From: JANLVI01 sp031363915 | GTDB lineage: Bacteria > Vulcanimicrobiota > Vulcanimicrobiia > Vulcanimicrobiales > Vulcanimicrobiaceae | Length of the DNA stretch: 64,000 nucleotides | Direction: 5' to 3' | Assembly (NCBI GenBank): GCA_031363915.1 | Contig: JANLVI010000010.1 | Span: 169,673-233,672, forward strand | In this document: in pieces, positions 9,104-17,741 of the stretch | Layout of the letters: each line of letters begins with the position of its first letter | Numbering within the stretch: position 1 is the first letter of the stretch | Program-made: the position numbers and the translations under genes | Notes under the pieces: model-generated | Database searches by the model: none | Told to the model about the DNA's origin: nothing | What the model saw: the letters and a program-made list of their open reading frames with translations, nothing else

Positions 9104-11203
9104 ATGGTGTCCCTTGCCCGACTCACCAAACACGGCTCCATCGCCGTCATAGCGATCGTGAATCCCCCGGTAAACGCTCTCGGCGCCGCATCCGTCGGCG
9201 CGCTTTTGCCGGAGCTTTCGGATGCCGAGAACGACCCGCAGGTGAACGCGGTGGTGCTGACCGGGTCGAACGGCACCTTCAGCGGCGGCGCAGACATCAA
9301 AGGTTTCGCATCACCACAATTAGCGAGCCCGAGCGTGCGCGACGCGATCGACCGCATCGAGGCCATGACCAAACCCGTGATCGCGGCGATCGACGGCGTC
9401 GCGCTCGGCGGCGGTCTCGAACTCGCGCTCGGCTGCGACTACCGCATCGCGACACCGCGCGCGAAACTTGGCGTCCCTGAGACGAAGCTCGGTTTACTTC
9501 CCGGTGCGGGCGGCACGCAGCGCCTGCCGCGGCTCATCGGAGTTGAGGCGGCACTCGAGATGATCATCAGCGGCGACCCGATTCCGGCGGAGCGCGCGCT
9601 TGCCATCGGCCTCATCGACCGGATCGCGGCCGACGACCTCATCGACAACGCCGTGGCGTTCGCCGAGACGCTTGCGGGCGTACCGCGCCGAATCGGCAAC
9701 TTACTCGCCGTCAAAGGCGACCGGCCGGCGATCAACGCCGCGCGCCGGGCGGTCGAAGTCGAAGAACGCGGCGGCCTTGCCGCGCACCGGGCGATCGACG
9801 CCGTGCAGGCGGCGCTAGATTATCCATTCGCCGAGGGTCTCAAAATCGAGCGCCGGCTCTTCGAAGAGCTGCGCGCATCCGAACAATCCAAAGCGCGCAT
9901 CCACCTGTTCTTCTCAGAACGCGAAGCCGCAAAGCCCGTCACCGAAGAGTCGTTTGCGCCGATCGCAACGGCCGTGGTGCTCGGAGCGGGAACGATGGGG
10001 ACCGGAATCGCGATGGCGCTCGCAAACGGGGGCATCGTGACCACGCTCGTCGACCTCAAACCAGAGGTGATCGAGCGCGCGCGCACGACGATCGAAGGCA
10101 ACTACGCTGCGACCGCGCGCAAGGGCAAAATCACCGAGGCGCAGATGACCGAACGCCTCACCCGCATCGCGTACGCAACGACCTTCGCTGCCGCGGCAAA
10201 CGTCGATCTCATCATCGAAGCCGTCTTCGAGGAGATGGACATCAAACGCGATGTCTTCCGGCAGATCGATGCGATTGCGCGGCCCGGGACGGTGCTCGCC
10301 ACCAACACCTCGACGCTCGACGTCGATGCGATCGCCGCAGCGACGAACCGCCCGCAAGACGTCGTCGGTTTACACTTCTTCAGCCCCGCAAACGTCATGA
10401 AACTGCTCGAGATCGTTCGCGGCAAAGACACGGCGCCGAGCACCGTCGCGCGCGCGCAAGCGCTGGCAAAACAGCTGAAGAAAATCGGCGTGGTATCGGG
10501 CAACTGCGACGGCTTCATCGGCAATCGGATGCTCGCGCATTATAAACGCGAAGCGGATTTTCTGCTCGAAGAGGGCGCGACACCCCAGCAAGTCGATCGC
10601 GTCATCAAAGCGTTCGGCTTTCCGATGGGACCGTTTACGATGTTCGATCTGGCCGGGATCGATGTGAGTTGGCGGATCCGCAAACGTCGCAACGCCGAGC
10701 GCCCCCCGACGGGACGTTATTCCAAACTCGAAGACGAAATGTGCGAGATCGGCCGCTTCGGTCAGAAGACCGGCATGGGATTCTATCGCTACGAAGACGG
10801 CAATCGAACGCCGATTCCGGATCCGCTCGTGCTGGACCTGATCGAGAAGAACTCGCGCGAGGCGGGGATCGAGCGGCGCACGATTGAGGATCTCGAGATC
10901 CGCAAGCGCTGCATCTACCCGCTCATCAACGAGGCCGCCAACATTCTCTCCGACGGCATCGCCGCGCGTTCGGGTGACGTCGACGTCGTCTGGGTGTATG
11001 GCTACGGCTTCCCCGCCTTCCGGGGCGGGCCGCTGCGGTACGCGGATTCCGTCGGCTTGCGTGATATCTACGACGACATGCTGGCCTTCGAGCGGGAGCA
11101 CGGCACATACTGGACACCAGCTCCGCTGCTCGCGCATCTCGCGACGAGCGGCGGCACCTTCGGATCGTGGACGGGAGAACGAGCTTGGGCGACGACGCAG
11201 TAA
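9104..11203 (+). CDS. Bifunctional enoyl-CoA hydratase / 3-hydroxyacyl-CoA dehydrogenase
   Basis: 699-residue FadJ/FadB-like multifunctional beta-oxidation enzyme. Residues about 1-190 form the crotonase domain (oxyanion segment GGADIKGF, ALGGGLELALG, and catalytic Glu in PETKLGLLPGAGG near 125). From about 290 comes the NAD-binding 3-hydroxyacyl-CoA dehydrogenase domain (VLGAGTMGTGIA), with the catalytic His in HFFSPANVMK near 424 and a C-terminal dehydrogenase repeat. The ATG at 9104 has GGAAG about 6 bases upstream. In-frame sequence back to 8933 is antisense to livH and has no family match. It converts enoyl-CoA to 3-ketoacyl-CoA, and the thiolase gene overlaps its end. Confidence 0.95.
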   Translation: MVSLARLTKHGSIAVIAIVNPPVNALGAASVGALLPELSDAENDPQVNAVVLTGSNGTFSGGADIKGFASPQLASPSVRDAIDRIEAMTKPVIAAIDGVALGGGLELALGCDYRIATPRAKLGVPETKLGLLPGAGGTQRLPRLIGVEAALEMIISGDPIPAERALAIGLIDRIAADDLIDNAVAFAETLAGVPRRIGNLLAVKGDRPAINAARRAVEVEERGGLAAHRAIDAVQAALDYPFAEGLKIERRLFEELRASEQSKARIHLFFSEREAAKPVTEESFAPIATAVVLGAGTMGTGIAMALANGGIVTTLVDLKPEVIERARTTIEGNYAATARKGKITEAQMTERLTRIAYATTFAAAANVDLIIEAVFEEMDIKRDVFRQIDAIARPGTVLATNTSTLDVDAIAAATNRPQDVVGLHFFSPANVMKLLEIVRGKDTAPSTVARAQALAKQLKKIGVVSGNCDGFIGNRMLAHYKREADFLLEEGATPQQVDRVIKAFGFPMGPFTMFDLAGIDVSWRIRKRRNAERPPTGRYSKLEDEMCEIGRFGQKTGMGFYRYEDGNRTPIPDPLVLDLIEKNSREAGIERRTIEDLEIRKRCIYPLINEAANILSDGIAARSGDVDVVWVYGYGFPAFRGGPLRYADSVGLRDIYDDMLAFEREHGTYWTPAPLLAHLATSGGTFGSWTGERAWATTQ

Positions 11204-12369
11204 TCGTATCGACGGCACGCACGCCGATCGGCAAAGCGTTTCGCGGGGCGTACAATGATACGCACGGCGGAACGCTCGCCGGTCACGTCGTGAAGCATGC
11301 CGTCGTTCGCAGCGGGATCGATCCGCACGAGATCGAGGACGTCATTCTCGGTTGCGGCTATCCCGAAGGCGCGACCGGACGCAACATCGCGCGCGTCGCA
11401 GCGATTCGTGCGGGACTGCCGGTCAACGTCGCAGGTACGACCGTCAATCGCTTCTGCAGCTCTGGGTTGCAGACGATCAGCATGGCCGCGCAACGCGTGA
11501 TCGTCGATCGCACGGGACCGATCGTCGCCGGTGGCGTCGAGTCGATCAGCCTCGTGCAAAACAACCGCAACACGTTTCGCGATACCGAACCCTGGGTCGC
11601 GGAATTCAAACCCGATCTGTATTGGCCGATGATCGATACGGCCGAAATGGTCGCTAAACGTTACAACATCTCGCGCGAAGCGCAAGATGAATTCTCACTC
11701 GTAAGCCAGCAGCGGATCGCAGAAGCCCAAACGGCCGGACGCTTCGATGCCGAAATCGTGCCGCTTGCGACGCGCAAGGCGATCGTCGACAAAAATACCG
11801 GCGCGATCACGTACGAAGACGTTCGGCTCGAACGCGATGAAGGCAACCGGCCGCAGACGACGCTTACGGATCTCGCCAAACTCGAACCCGTGCGCGGACC
11901 GGGCAACTTCATCACGGCGGGAAATGCAAGTCAACTCTCCGACGGTGCATCCGCGTGCGTCGTGATGTCGGCAAAAGAAGCGGAGCGCCGCAACATCCAG
12001 CCGCTGGGAATCTATCGCGGGCTCGTCGTCGTCGGCTTGCAACCCGATGAGATGGGAATCGGCCCGGTCGACGCCGTTCCGCTCTTACTCAAACGGAACG
12101 GACTGCGGGTAAGCGACATCGATCTGTGGGAGCTCAACGAAGCCTTCGCCGTGCAGGCACTCTACTGCCGCACGAAGCTGGATATCGATCCCGCCAAATT
12201 CAACGTTAGCGGCGGTGCGATCGCGATCGGCCATCCGTACGGCATGAGCGGCGCACGACTCGTCGGCCACGCGCTTATCGAAGGCAAACGCCGCGGTGCG
12301 CGCTACGTCGTCGTCACGATGTGCGTCGGCGGCGGACAGGGCGCAGCGGGTCTCTTCGAAATCGCATGA
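11185..12369 (+). CDS. Acetyl-CoA acyltransferase (3-ketoacyl-CoA thiolase)
   Basis: 394-residue thiolase from a TTG start at 11185, chosen because GGGAG sits about 8 bases before it; an in-frame GTG at 11167 has no ribosome site. The nucleophilic cysteine is C91 in NRFCSSGLQT. The active-site histidine is in GGAIAIGHPYG and the second cysteine in MCVGGGQGAAG. The start overlaps the end of the hydratase/dehydrogenase gene by 19 bases, so the two enzymes are coupled and complete a beta-oxidation turn, releasing acetyl-CoA or propionyl-CoA. Its stop overlaps the next gene's ATG (ATGA). Confidence 0.94.
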   Translation: MGDDAVIVSTARTPIGKAFRGAYNDTHGGTLAGHVVKHAVVRSGIDPHEIEDVILGCGYPEGATGRNIARVAAIRAGLPVNVAGTTVNRFCSSGLQTISMAAQRVIVDRTGPIVAGGVESISLVQNNRNTFRDTEPWVAEFKPDLYWPMIDTAEMVAKRYNISREAQDEFSLVSQQRIAEAQTAGRFDAEIVPLATRKAIVDKNTGAITYEDVRLERDEGNRPQTTLTDLAKLEPVRGPGNFITAGNASQLSDGASACVVMSAKEAERRNIQPLGIYRGLVVVGLQPDEMGIGPVDAVPLLLKRNGLRVSDIDLWELNEAFAVQALYCRTKLDIDPAKFNVSGGAIAIGHPYGMSGARLVGHALIEGKRRGARYVVVTMCVGGGQGAAGLFEIA

Positions 12370-13436
12370 CGAGCAAGATGGACGATCCCGAACTCATCGC
12401 GGTTCGTCCCGACGAACGGCTCGACGTGGAACGCCTCGAACCGTATCTGCGCGAGCATCTTCCGCAAACTGACGGCCCGTTCGCACTGGGTCAATTCGGC
12501 GGGGGTCATGCAAACCTCACCTACTTGATCCGCTTCGGTGAGACGGAATACGTGCTGCGGCGTCCGCCGCTCGGGCCGATCGCCCCGAGCGCGCACGACA
12601 TGAAGCGCGAGCATCACGTCCTCTCCGCGCTCTACAAACGTTTTCCGCTCGCGCCGCGAAGTTTTCTGCTCTGTACCGATCCCGCGATCGTCGGCGCCGA
12701 ATTTCAGGTCATGGAACGTCGCAACGGCATCGTCATCCGCCGCGCGATGCCGCCGCAGTTTAACGATCCCGCGACGTGTCGGCGGGTCGGTGAAATGCTC
12801 GTCGATCGCTTGGCCGAGTTTCACGCCGTCGAGCCGTCAAGCGTCGGACTCGGCGACTGGGGCAAACCCGAGGGATTCATCGCACGCCAGTGCGAGGGCT
12901 GGATCAAGCGCTGGCACGTTGCAAAAGACCGCGACTACGACTACGCTGAGCCATTTATCGACTGGCTACGCGCGAATCTGCCGAACGCCGGCGACGTGAC
13001 GCTCGTGCATAACGACTACAAACTCGACAACGTACTCGTCGCTTCCGACGATCCGGCACGCATGGTGGCGATCCTCGATTGGGATATGTGCACGCGTGGC
13101 GATCCGCTCGTCGACCTCGGCTATCTGCTCGATTATTGGACGCAGGCAGGCGACGATCCGAGCTGGGCATCGGTTGCCGCAATGCCGACGCGCGAGCCCG
13201 GATTTCCGACGCGCGCCCAGGCCGCGCAGCGTTACGCGGCGATCACCGGGCGCGACGTGAGCGACCTGCACTGGTACGTGATGCTCAACCTCTTCCGCAC
13301 CATCGTCATCCTCGCGCAGATTTACATCCGCTATCTCGGTGGACAGACGCAAGATACGCGTTTCGCAAACTTCGGCGAGCGCATTGCGGGGCTCTTCGAA
13401 AAAGCACGCGCGATGGTCCCGCAGGGGACGATCTAA
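12366..13436 (+). CDS. APH-family phosphotransferase (LvaA / ACAD10-11 kinase-domain type)
   Basis: 356-residue kinase of the aminoglycoside-phosphotransferase fold. The catalytic loop is HNDYKLDN (H215, D217, N222) and the Mg-binding motif is DWD (238-240). The N-terminal segment FGGGHANLTYLI plus VLRRPPLGP is the signature of the subfamily fused to the dehydrogenase in ACAD10/ACAD11, and found free as LvaA in levulinate catabolism, where it phosphorylates a 4-hydroxyacyl-CoA. The start overlaps the thiolase stop by 4 bases, so it is in a beta-oxidation operon, not an antibiotic-resistance setting. Its probable partner dehydrogenase is at 1706-2905. Its stop interlocks with that of the convergent SDR gene (CTAA at 13433-13436). 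Substrate is inferred. Confidence 0.88.
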   Translation: MTSKMDDPELIAVRPDERLDVERLEPYLREHLPQTDGPFALGQFGGGHANLTYLIRFGETEYVLRRPPLGPIAPSAHDMKREHHVLSALYKRFPLAPRSFLLCTDPAIVGAEFQVMERRNGIVIRRAMPPQFNDPATCRRVGEMLVDRLAEFHAVEPSSVGLGDWGKPEGFIARQCEGWIKRWHVAKDRDYDYAEPFIDWLRANLPNAGDVTLVHNDYKLDNVLVASDDPARMVAILDWDMCTRGDPLVDLGYLLDYWTQAGDDPSWASVAAMPTREPGFPTRAQAAQRYAAITGRDVSDLHWYVMLNLFRTIVILAQIYIRYLGGQTQDTRFANFGERIAGLFEKARAMVPQGTI

Positions 13437-14197
13437 TCGACGTCGCCGATCGTCACTCCGCCGTCAACGACGAGTACCTGCCCCGTTACGAACGCACCGG
13501 CGCGCGAGGCAAGAAAGATCGCTGCGCCTGCGACGTCGTCGGGTTCGCCGATCCGCCCGAGCGGATAGCTGCGTACGGCTTTTTCGTACGTCGCCGGATT
13601 CTCCCAGAGGGCTTTTGCAAAATCGGTGCGGATGATCCCCGGCGCGATCGCGTTGATGCGAATGTTGCTCGCTCCCCACTCGACGGCAAGATTGCGCGCG
13701 AGTTGGAAGTCGGCGGCTTTGGAGATGCCGTAGGCTCCGAGCATCGCGTTGCCTTTGAGGCCGGCGATGCTCGAAACGATGATCACGCTGCCGTCTTTGC
13801 GCGCGGCCATCTGCGGAATCACCATGTTGCACAGCCACAGGTTGCTGCGTACGTTGCTCGCCATGATCTTATCGAACGCCTCGTCGGTTATCGTCGCAAG
13901 CGGTCCGAAGTGCGGGTTCACGGCCGCGTTACACACGAGCGTGTCGATACGGCCCCATTCGGCGATCGTCCGATCGACCAGCGCCTGCAGCGCGGCTTTG
14001 TCGGAGATGTTGGCGGCGAGGGCGATCGCCGCGCCGCCGCTTGCAACGATCTTCTCGGCCGCCGCCGCGCAGGCGTCGGCTTTGCGGCTAGAAATGACGA
14101 CCTTTGCGCCGGACTCCGCCATGCGCTCGGCAATTGCGAGTCCGATTCCGCGCGACGATCCGGTGATCAGCGCGACTTTCCCCTGCATCGAAAACAT
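13433..14197 (-). CDS. Short-chain dehydrogenase/reductase (SDR)
   Basis: 254-residue classical SDR. The cofactor motif TGSSRGIG is at 13-20, NAAV follows near 90-93, the catalytic Ser is at 142-143 and the active-site Tyr-x3-Lys is Y156/K160 (YGISK). The C-terminal VTGQVLVVDGGV is typical. An Arg-rich loop after the first beta-alpha-beta unit (SSRK) hints at NADP use. It probably oxidises a hydroxyacyl-CoA or hydroxy acid of the surrounding pathway; LvaD in the levulinate pathway is an SDR of this kind, but sequence alone cannot assign the substrate. It is divergent from the dehydrogenase pair at 14230 with only 32 bases between start codons. Confidence 0.9.
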   Translation of the reverse strand: MFSMQGKVALITGSSRGIGLAIAERMAESGAKVVISSRKADACAAAAEKIVASGGAAIALAANISDKAALQALVDRTIAEWGRIDTLVCNAAVNPHFGPLATITDEAFDKIMASNVRSNLWLCNMVIPQMAARKDGSVIIVSSIAGLKGNAMLGAYGISKAADFQLARNLAVEWGASNIRINAIAPGIIRTDFAKALWENPATYEKAVRSYPLGRIGEPDDVAGAAIFLASRAGAFVTGQVLVVDGGVTIGDVD

Positions 14198-14229
14198 GTA
14201 CGATCCCCCCGTTCGAACGAAGGTGCTCG

Positions 14230-15345
14230 ATGGACTTAGCCTTTACCCCCGAGGAACGTGCGTTCCGTGATGACGCGCGGCGCTTCATCGCCGAACATCT
14301 GCCGGGCGACGTGCGCGCGAAGGTGCAAGCTAACGAGTCGCTCGAGAAAGATGACTTCGCACGTTGGCACGCGGTGCTCTACAAACACGGCTGGGCCGCA
14401 CCGAATTGGCCGAGTCAATTCGGTGGACCGGGTTGGAACGCCGTGCAGCGCCATATTTTCAGCGAAGAACTCGCGTATGGTTGGGCGCCTCGATTGCCGC
14501 CCTTCGGCCTCGTCATGGTCGCGCCGATCATCATGGAATTTGGAAACGACGCGCAGCGGGCACGCTACCTCCCGAAAATTCTCTCCGGTGAGGAGTGGTG
14601 GTGCCAGGGCTACTCCGAAACCGGTGCGGGCTCGGACCTTGCCGCGCTCGATACGCGGGCGGAACGCGACGGCGATCTCTACGTCGTGAACGGCACGAAG
14701 ACATGGATCACGTTCGCTCAGTATGCGGATTGGATCTTCGTGCTCGTACGTACCAATCAGCAGGCAAAAAAACAAGAGGGCATCTCCTTCATCCTCGTCG
14801 ACATGAAAACGCCCGGCGTCACGGTACGGCCGATCGTTACAATCGACGGCGGAAAAGAGATCAACGAAGTGATCTTCGAAAATGCACGCGTGCCGATCGA
14901 AAACCGTGTCGGTGACGAAGGCGCGGGCTGGACGTATGCCAAGTTCTTGCTCGAACACGAACGCACCGGGACCGCGGGTGTCGCACGCTGCCGCCAGCAA
15001 CTCGTCCAGCTCAAAGAGCGTCTCGCCTCAGACGGCATCGATGACGAGCGCATTCTCGACCGGATGGCGCTTGTCGAAATCGAACTCGACGCGCTCGCGT
15101 ACACCGAACTGCGCACGCTCGCGGCCGAGTCGGCCGGCGCACGGCCGGGACCGGAATCATCGATTTTAAAAATTAAAGGCACGCAGATCCAGCAGGCTCT
15201 CACCGAACTTGCGCTCGATGCGGCCGGTCCCTACGCCGACCAACTCGCGGCGAACGCGTATTTCAACTATCGTAAAACTTCGATCTACGCCGGATCGAAC
15301 GAAATCCAGAAAACGATCATCGCCAAACGCATCCTCAAACTTTAA
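14230..15345 (+). CDS. Acyl-CoA dehydrogenase, large-subunit type (PimC-like)
   Basis: 371-residue acyl-CoA dehydrogenase. The FAD-contact motif GYSETGAGSDLAAL is near 137 and the C-terminal motif SIYAGSNEIQKTI is present. In the latter, the position that carries the catalytic Glu in medium-chain dehydrogenases is Ala; E242/E244 in LLEHERTG could supply an isovaleryl-type catalytic base. It looks like the large partner of heteromeric dehydrogenases such as PimC or the FadE28/FadE29 type, and the small partner follows after 11 bases. GAAGGTG precedes the ATG. The pair probably oxidises a branched, dicarboxylic or ring-derived acyl-CoA. Confidence 0.9.
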   Translation: MDLAFTPEERAFRDDARRFIAEHLPGDVRAKVQANESLEKDDFARWHAVLYKHGWAAPNWPSQFGGPGWNAVQRHIFSEELAYGWAPRLPPFGLVMVAPIIMEFGNDAQRARYLPKILSGEEWWCQGYSETGAGSDLAALDTRAERDGDLYVVNGTKTWITFAQYADWIFVLVRTNQQAKKQEGISFILVDMKTPGVTVRPIVTIDGGKEINEVIFENARVPIENRVGDEGAGWTYAKFLLEHERTGTAGVARCRQQLVQLKERLASDGIDDERILDRMALVEIELDALAYTELRTLAAESAGARPGPESSILKIKGTQIQQALTELALDAAGPYADQLAANAYFNYRKTSIYAGSNEIQKTIIAKRILKL

Positions 15346-15356
15346 GGAACGGCACG

Positions 15357-16442
15357 ATGGACTTCACACTCTCCGCCGAGCAGCTCATGATCAAAGATTC
15401 CGTCACGCGCTTCACCGCAGAGCCCCCCAAAGGCGACCCGTGGCCGACTTTTGCGGAACTCGGCTGGCTCGCACTCGGCGCCCCGGAAGATCTCGGCGGG
15501 TTCGGTGGTCCGCTCGAAACGATGATTCTGATGGAGGCCTTCGGCAAAGGCCTCGTCACGGCGCCGTATGTCGCGCAAGTGGTCCTCGCGGGTTCGATCT
15601 TGCGTCTTGCCGAGCGGACCGACTTGCTCGAAGCGCTCGTCGACGGGAACGCACGCTTCGCCGTGGCGTACGAAGAACCGCACGCGCGACACGATCCCGC
15701 GCGCGTGGCGACGATCGCGATGTGTCAAGGCGATGGGTATGTCCTGGGGGGCAGCAAAGTGCGCGTGCTCGGCGCGAGCAGCGCTGCGTCGCTCATCGTC
15801 TCCGCGCGTTTGGACACGCACGACGGTGAGATCGGACTCTTCTCCGTGCCCGCGAGCGCGCCCGGCGTTGAGATTCACGAGCTCGCAAGCGAAGACGGAC
15901 ACGACGTCGCCGCGGTCGGCCTTGACAACGTGCGCGTCACCGCGATCGACTATCTTACCGCAAACGGTCTGCCGATTTTGGAACACGCGCTCGACATCGC
16001 GACGGCAGCGCTTTGTGCCGAGGCGGTCGGCATCATGAGCGTCTTACACGACGTCACCCTCGACTACCTGAAGCACCGGACGCAGTTCGGCGTGGCGATC
16101 GGATCGTTCCAAGCGCTGCAACATCGCATGGCCGAGATGTTCACGGAACTCGAACTCGCTCGTTCGATGTCGTACGTCGCCGCGATGACGGTCGCAGATG
16201 GAGGCGAAGGACGAACGCGAGCGATCTCAGGTGCAAAAATACAGATCGCGCGCTCGGGCAGGTTCATCGGCCAGAACGCAATCCAACTACACGGCGCAAT
16301 CGGGATGACCGAGGAATATAAGATCGGCCACTACTTCAAGCGTATGACCACGCTCGAACGACTGCTCGGCGATAGTGATTATCATCTCGCCCGCTTCGTC
16401 GCAAGTGAACGCACTCCGCAGCGAACACCGGTGACCGCCTAG
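15357..16442 (+). CDS. Acyl-CoA dehydrogenase, small-subunit type (PimD-like)
   Basis: 361-residue acyl-CoA dehydrogenase homologue with a reduced N-terminal domain. It has the small-subunit hallmarks LHGAIGMTEEYKIGHYFKR and TTLERLLGD near the C-terminus and YLKHRTQFG in the helical core. It is immediately downstream of the large-subunit gene and transcribed with it, the arrangement of PimC/PimD and actinobacterial alpha2-beta2 FadE pairs, where the two polypeptides share one FAD and one active site. By itself it is probably inactive. Assignment to pimeloyl-CoA specifically is not supported beyond similarity of layout. Confidence 0.88.
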   Translation: MDFTLSAEQLMIKDSVTRFTAEPPKGDPWPTFAELGWLALGAPEDLGGFGGPLETMILMEAFGKGLVTAPYVAQVVLAGSILRLAERTDLLEALVDGNARFAVAYEEPHARHDPARVATIAMCQGDGYVLGGSKVRVLGASSAASLIVSARLDTHDGEIGLFSVPASAPGVEIHELASEDGHDVAAVGLDNVRVTAIDYLTANGLPILEHALDIATAALCAEAVGIMSVLHDVTLDYLKHRTQFGVAIGSFQALQHRMAEMFTELELARSMSYVAAMTVADGGEGRTRAISGAKIQIARSGRFIGQNAIQLHGAIGMTEEYKIGHYFKRMTTLERLLGDSDYHLARFVASERTPQRTPVTA

Positions 16443-16481
16443 CGGTGTTAGACCTCGGCCCGCCACGGGTACTCTTGGAAC

Positions 16482-16598
16482 ATGGGCTTTCTCTTCGGTA
16501 TCGTGCGCGTCATCCTGACGGTCTTTACGATCGCTATCGCCATCCTCGTCGTCGTCGACGGCTCGCTCTTGGCGAATCTGCTGCGCAAGCGGAAGTAG
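16482..16598 (+). CDS. Small single-pass membrane protein, 38 residues
   Basis: Short frame beginning MGFLFGIVRVILTV. It has one hydrophobic helix of about 22 residues, then a basic tail ending LLRKRK, consistent with N-out/C-in insertion. It sits between the dehydrogenase pair and the sugar-acid kinase gene in the same direction. The ribosome site is poor (TGGAAC directly before ATG), so expression is uncertain. No family recognised. Three other proteins of this size and design occur in the window (21137, 46713 and 46591). Confidence 0.45.
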   Translation: MGFLFGIVRVILTVFTIAIAILVVVDGSLLANLLRKRK

Positions 16599-16635
16599 CA
16601 AGAGTTCGCGCGTAAGAGCGCGCATTGGAAGATAG

Positions 16636-17736
16636 ATGAAACCGCAGGTGGTCGTCGCCGACGACCTCACCGGCGCGTGCGACACCGGGGCCGCGTTTGC
16701 AACGGTGGGGACTCGCGTTCACGTTTTCGGCGAGTATGACGACTCGGAAATCGGAACCACCGGCGCCGATGTCATCGTCGTCGATTGCGATACCCGACAT
16801 CGAAGCGAAGATGAAGCGTACGCGCGCGTCTCAGCCGTCTTAGCGCGCGTGCGCCCCGAGCGGCCCGATGAACTCTTCGTCAAAATCGACTCAACACTAC
16901 GGGGACCGATCGCAGGCGTCGTGCGCGCGGCGCTCGACGCGTTTCCAGACGCCCACGCCGTCGCAGCGCCGGCCTTTCCCAACCAGCGTCGCATCACGCG
17001 CGCTGGCGTGCAGCTCGTCGACGGTATGCCCGTCCACGTCGGCGCGGTCTTCGACGCGCGTGCGCCGATCCGCAATTCCGATATAGGGAAGGCGATCGCG
17101 GCGTCCGAGCGCGTGCGCGTGCACGATGCTGAAACCGACGCCGATCTCGATGCGGGTGCCCGACAATCCGGCAGCATCTGGATCGGGTCGGCCGGGATCG
17201 CCGCGGCACACGCGCGCAAGCGCGGCATCGTGCCGCCCGTTCTGCCCTCGACGCATGGCATCGTCATCGTGGCCGGAACGACCAACGCCGTCACGCACGC
17301 GCAGCTCGCCGAACTCGAATCGGGCGGCGTCGTCGTCGAGCGCGTATCGCCCGGCGATTTGCTGATCGAGAACGAACGTCTGCGCTCGCTTCGGCGGCGA
17401 CTCGAGAGCGTCTCGTCGAGCGGCGCGTCTTTCGCGCTTGCGCTCGATCCGCGCGTCCGTGTCGTCGACCACGCCGCAGTGCTCTCCGCCTTGTCCGGTT
17501 TTATCACAAGTCTGCCGTACGATCCGCGCGTCACGTTGCTCGCGACCGGCGGTGAGACGGCGCGTGCCCTCTGCCGTGCACTCGGCATCCAGGTGCTGCA
17601 GCCGATCGGCGAGGTCGCCTCGGGCATCCCGCTCTCGCTCGCACGCGGCCGGGACGCCCGGATCATCACGAAGGCCGGCGGATTCGGCGAGCTCGACGCC
17701 CTTGCCAGGATCGTTGCATCCGCCGCCCGCACCTAA
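16636..17736 (+). CDS. Four-carbon acid sugar kinase family protein (DUF1537)
   Basis: 366-residue member of the DUF1537/OtnK/DtnK kinase family, slightly short for the group. The N-terminal hallmark ADDLTGACDTG and KIDSTLRGP are intact, and the C-terminal nucleotide-binding motifs ATGGETA and ITKAGGFG are present. Established members phosphorylate D-threonate, D-erythronate or 3-oxo four-carbon sugar acids at O4. The PdxA2 homologue follows after only 5 bases, the known partner that oxidises and decarboxylates the 4-phosphate to dihydroxyacetone phosphate. This kinase-PdxA2 pairing points to D-threonate or D-erythronate as substrate. No dedicated transporter or regulator is adjacent. Confidence 0.9.
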   Translation: MKPQVVVADDLTGACDTGAAFATVGTRVHVFGEYDDSEIGTTGADVIVVDCDTRHRSEDEAYARVSAVLARVRPERPDELFVKIDSTLRGPIAGVVRAALDAFPDAHAVAAPAFPNQRRITRAGVQLVDGMPVHVGAVFDARAPIRNSDIGKAIAASERVRVHDAETDADLDAGARQSGSIWIGSAGIAAAHARKRGIVPPVLPSTHGIVIVAGTTNAVTHAQLAELESGGVVVERVSPGDLLIENERLRSLRRRLESVSSSGASFALALDPRVRVVDHAAVLSALSGFITSLPYDPRVTLLATGGETARALCRALGIQVLQPIGEVASGIPLSLARGRDARIITKAGGFGELDALARIVASAART

Positions 17737-17741
17737 ACGCC

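Noticed and set aside
12366..13436. Aminoglycoside resistance gene
   Set aside because: The kinase fold fits, but the N-terminal signature and the beta-oxidation operon point to the ACAD10/11-LvaA subfamily.
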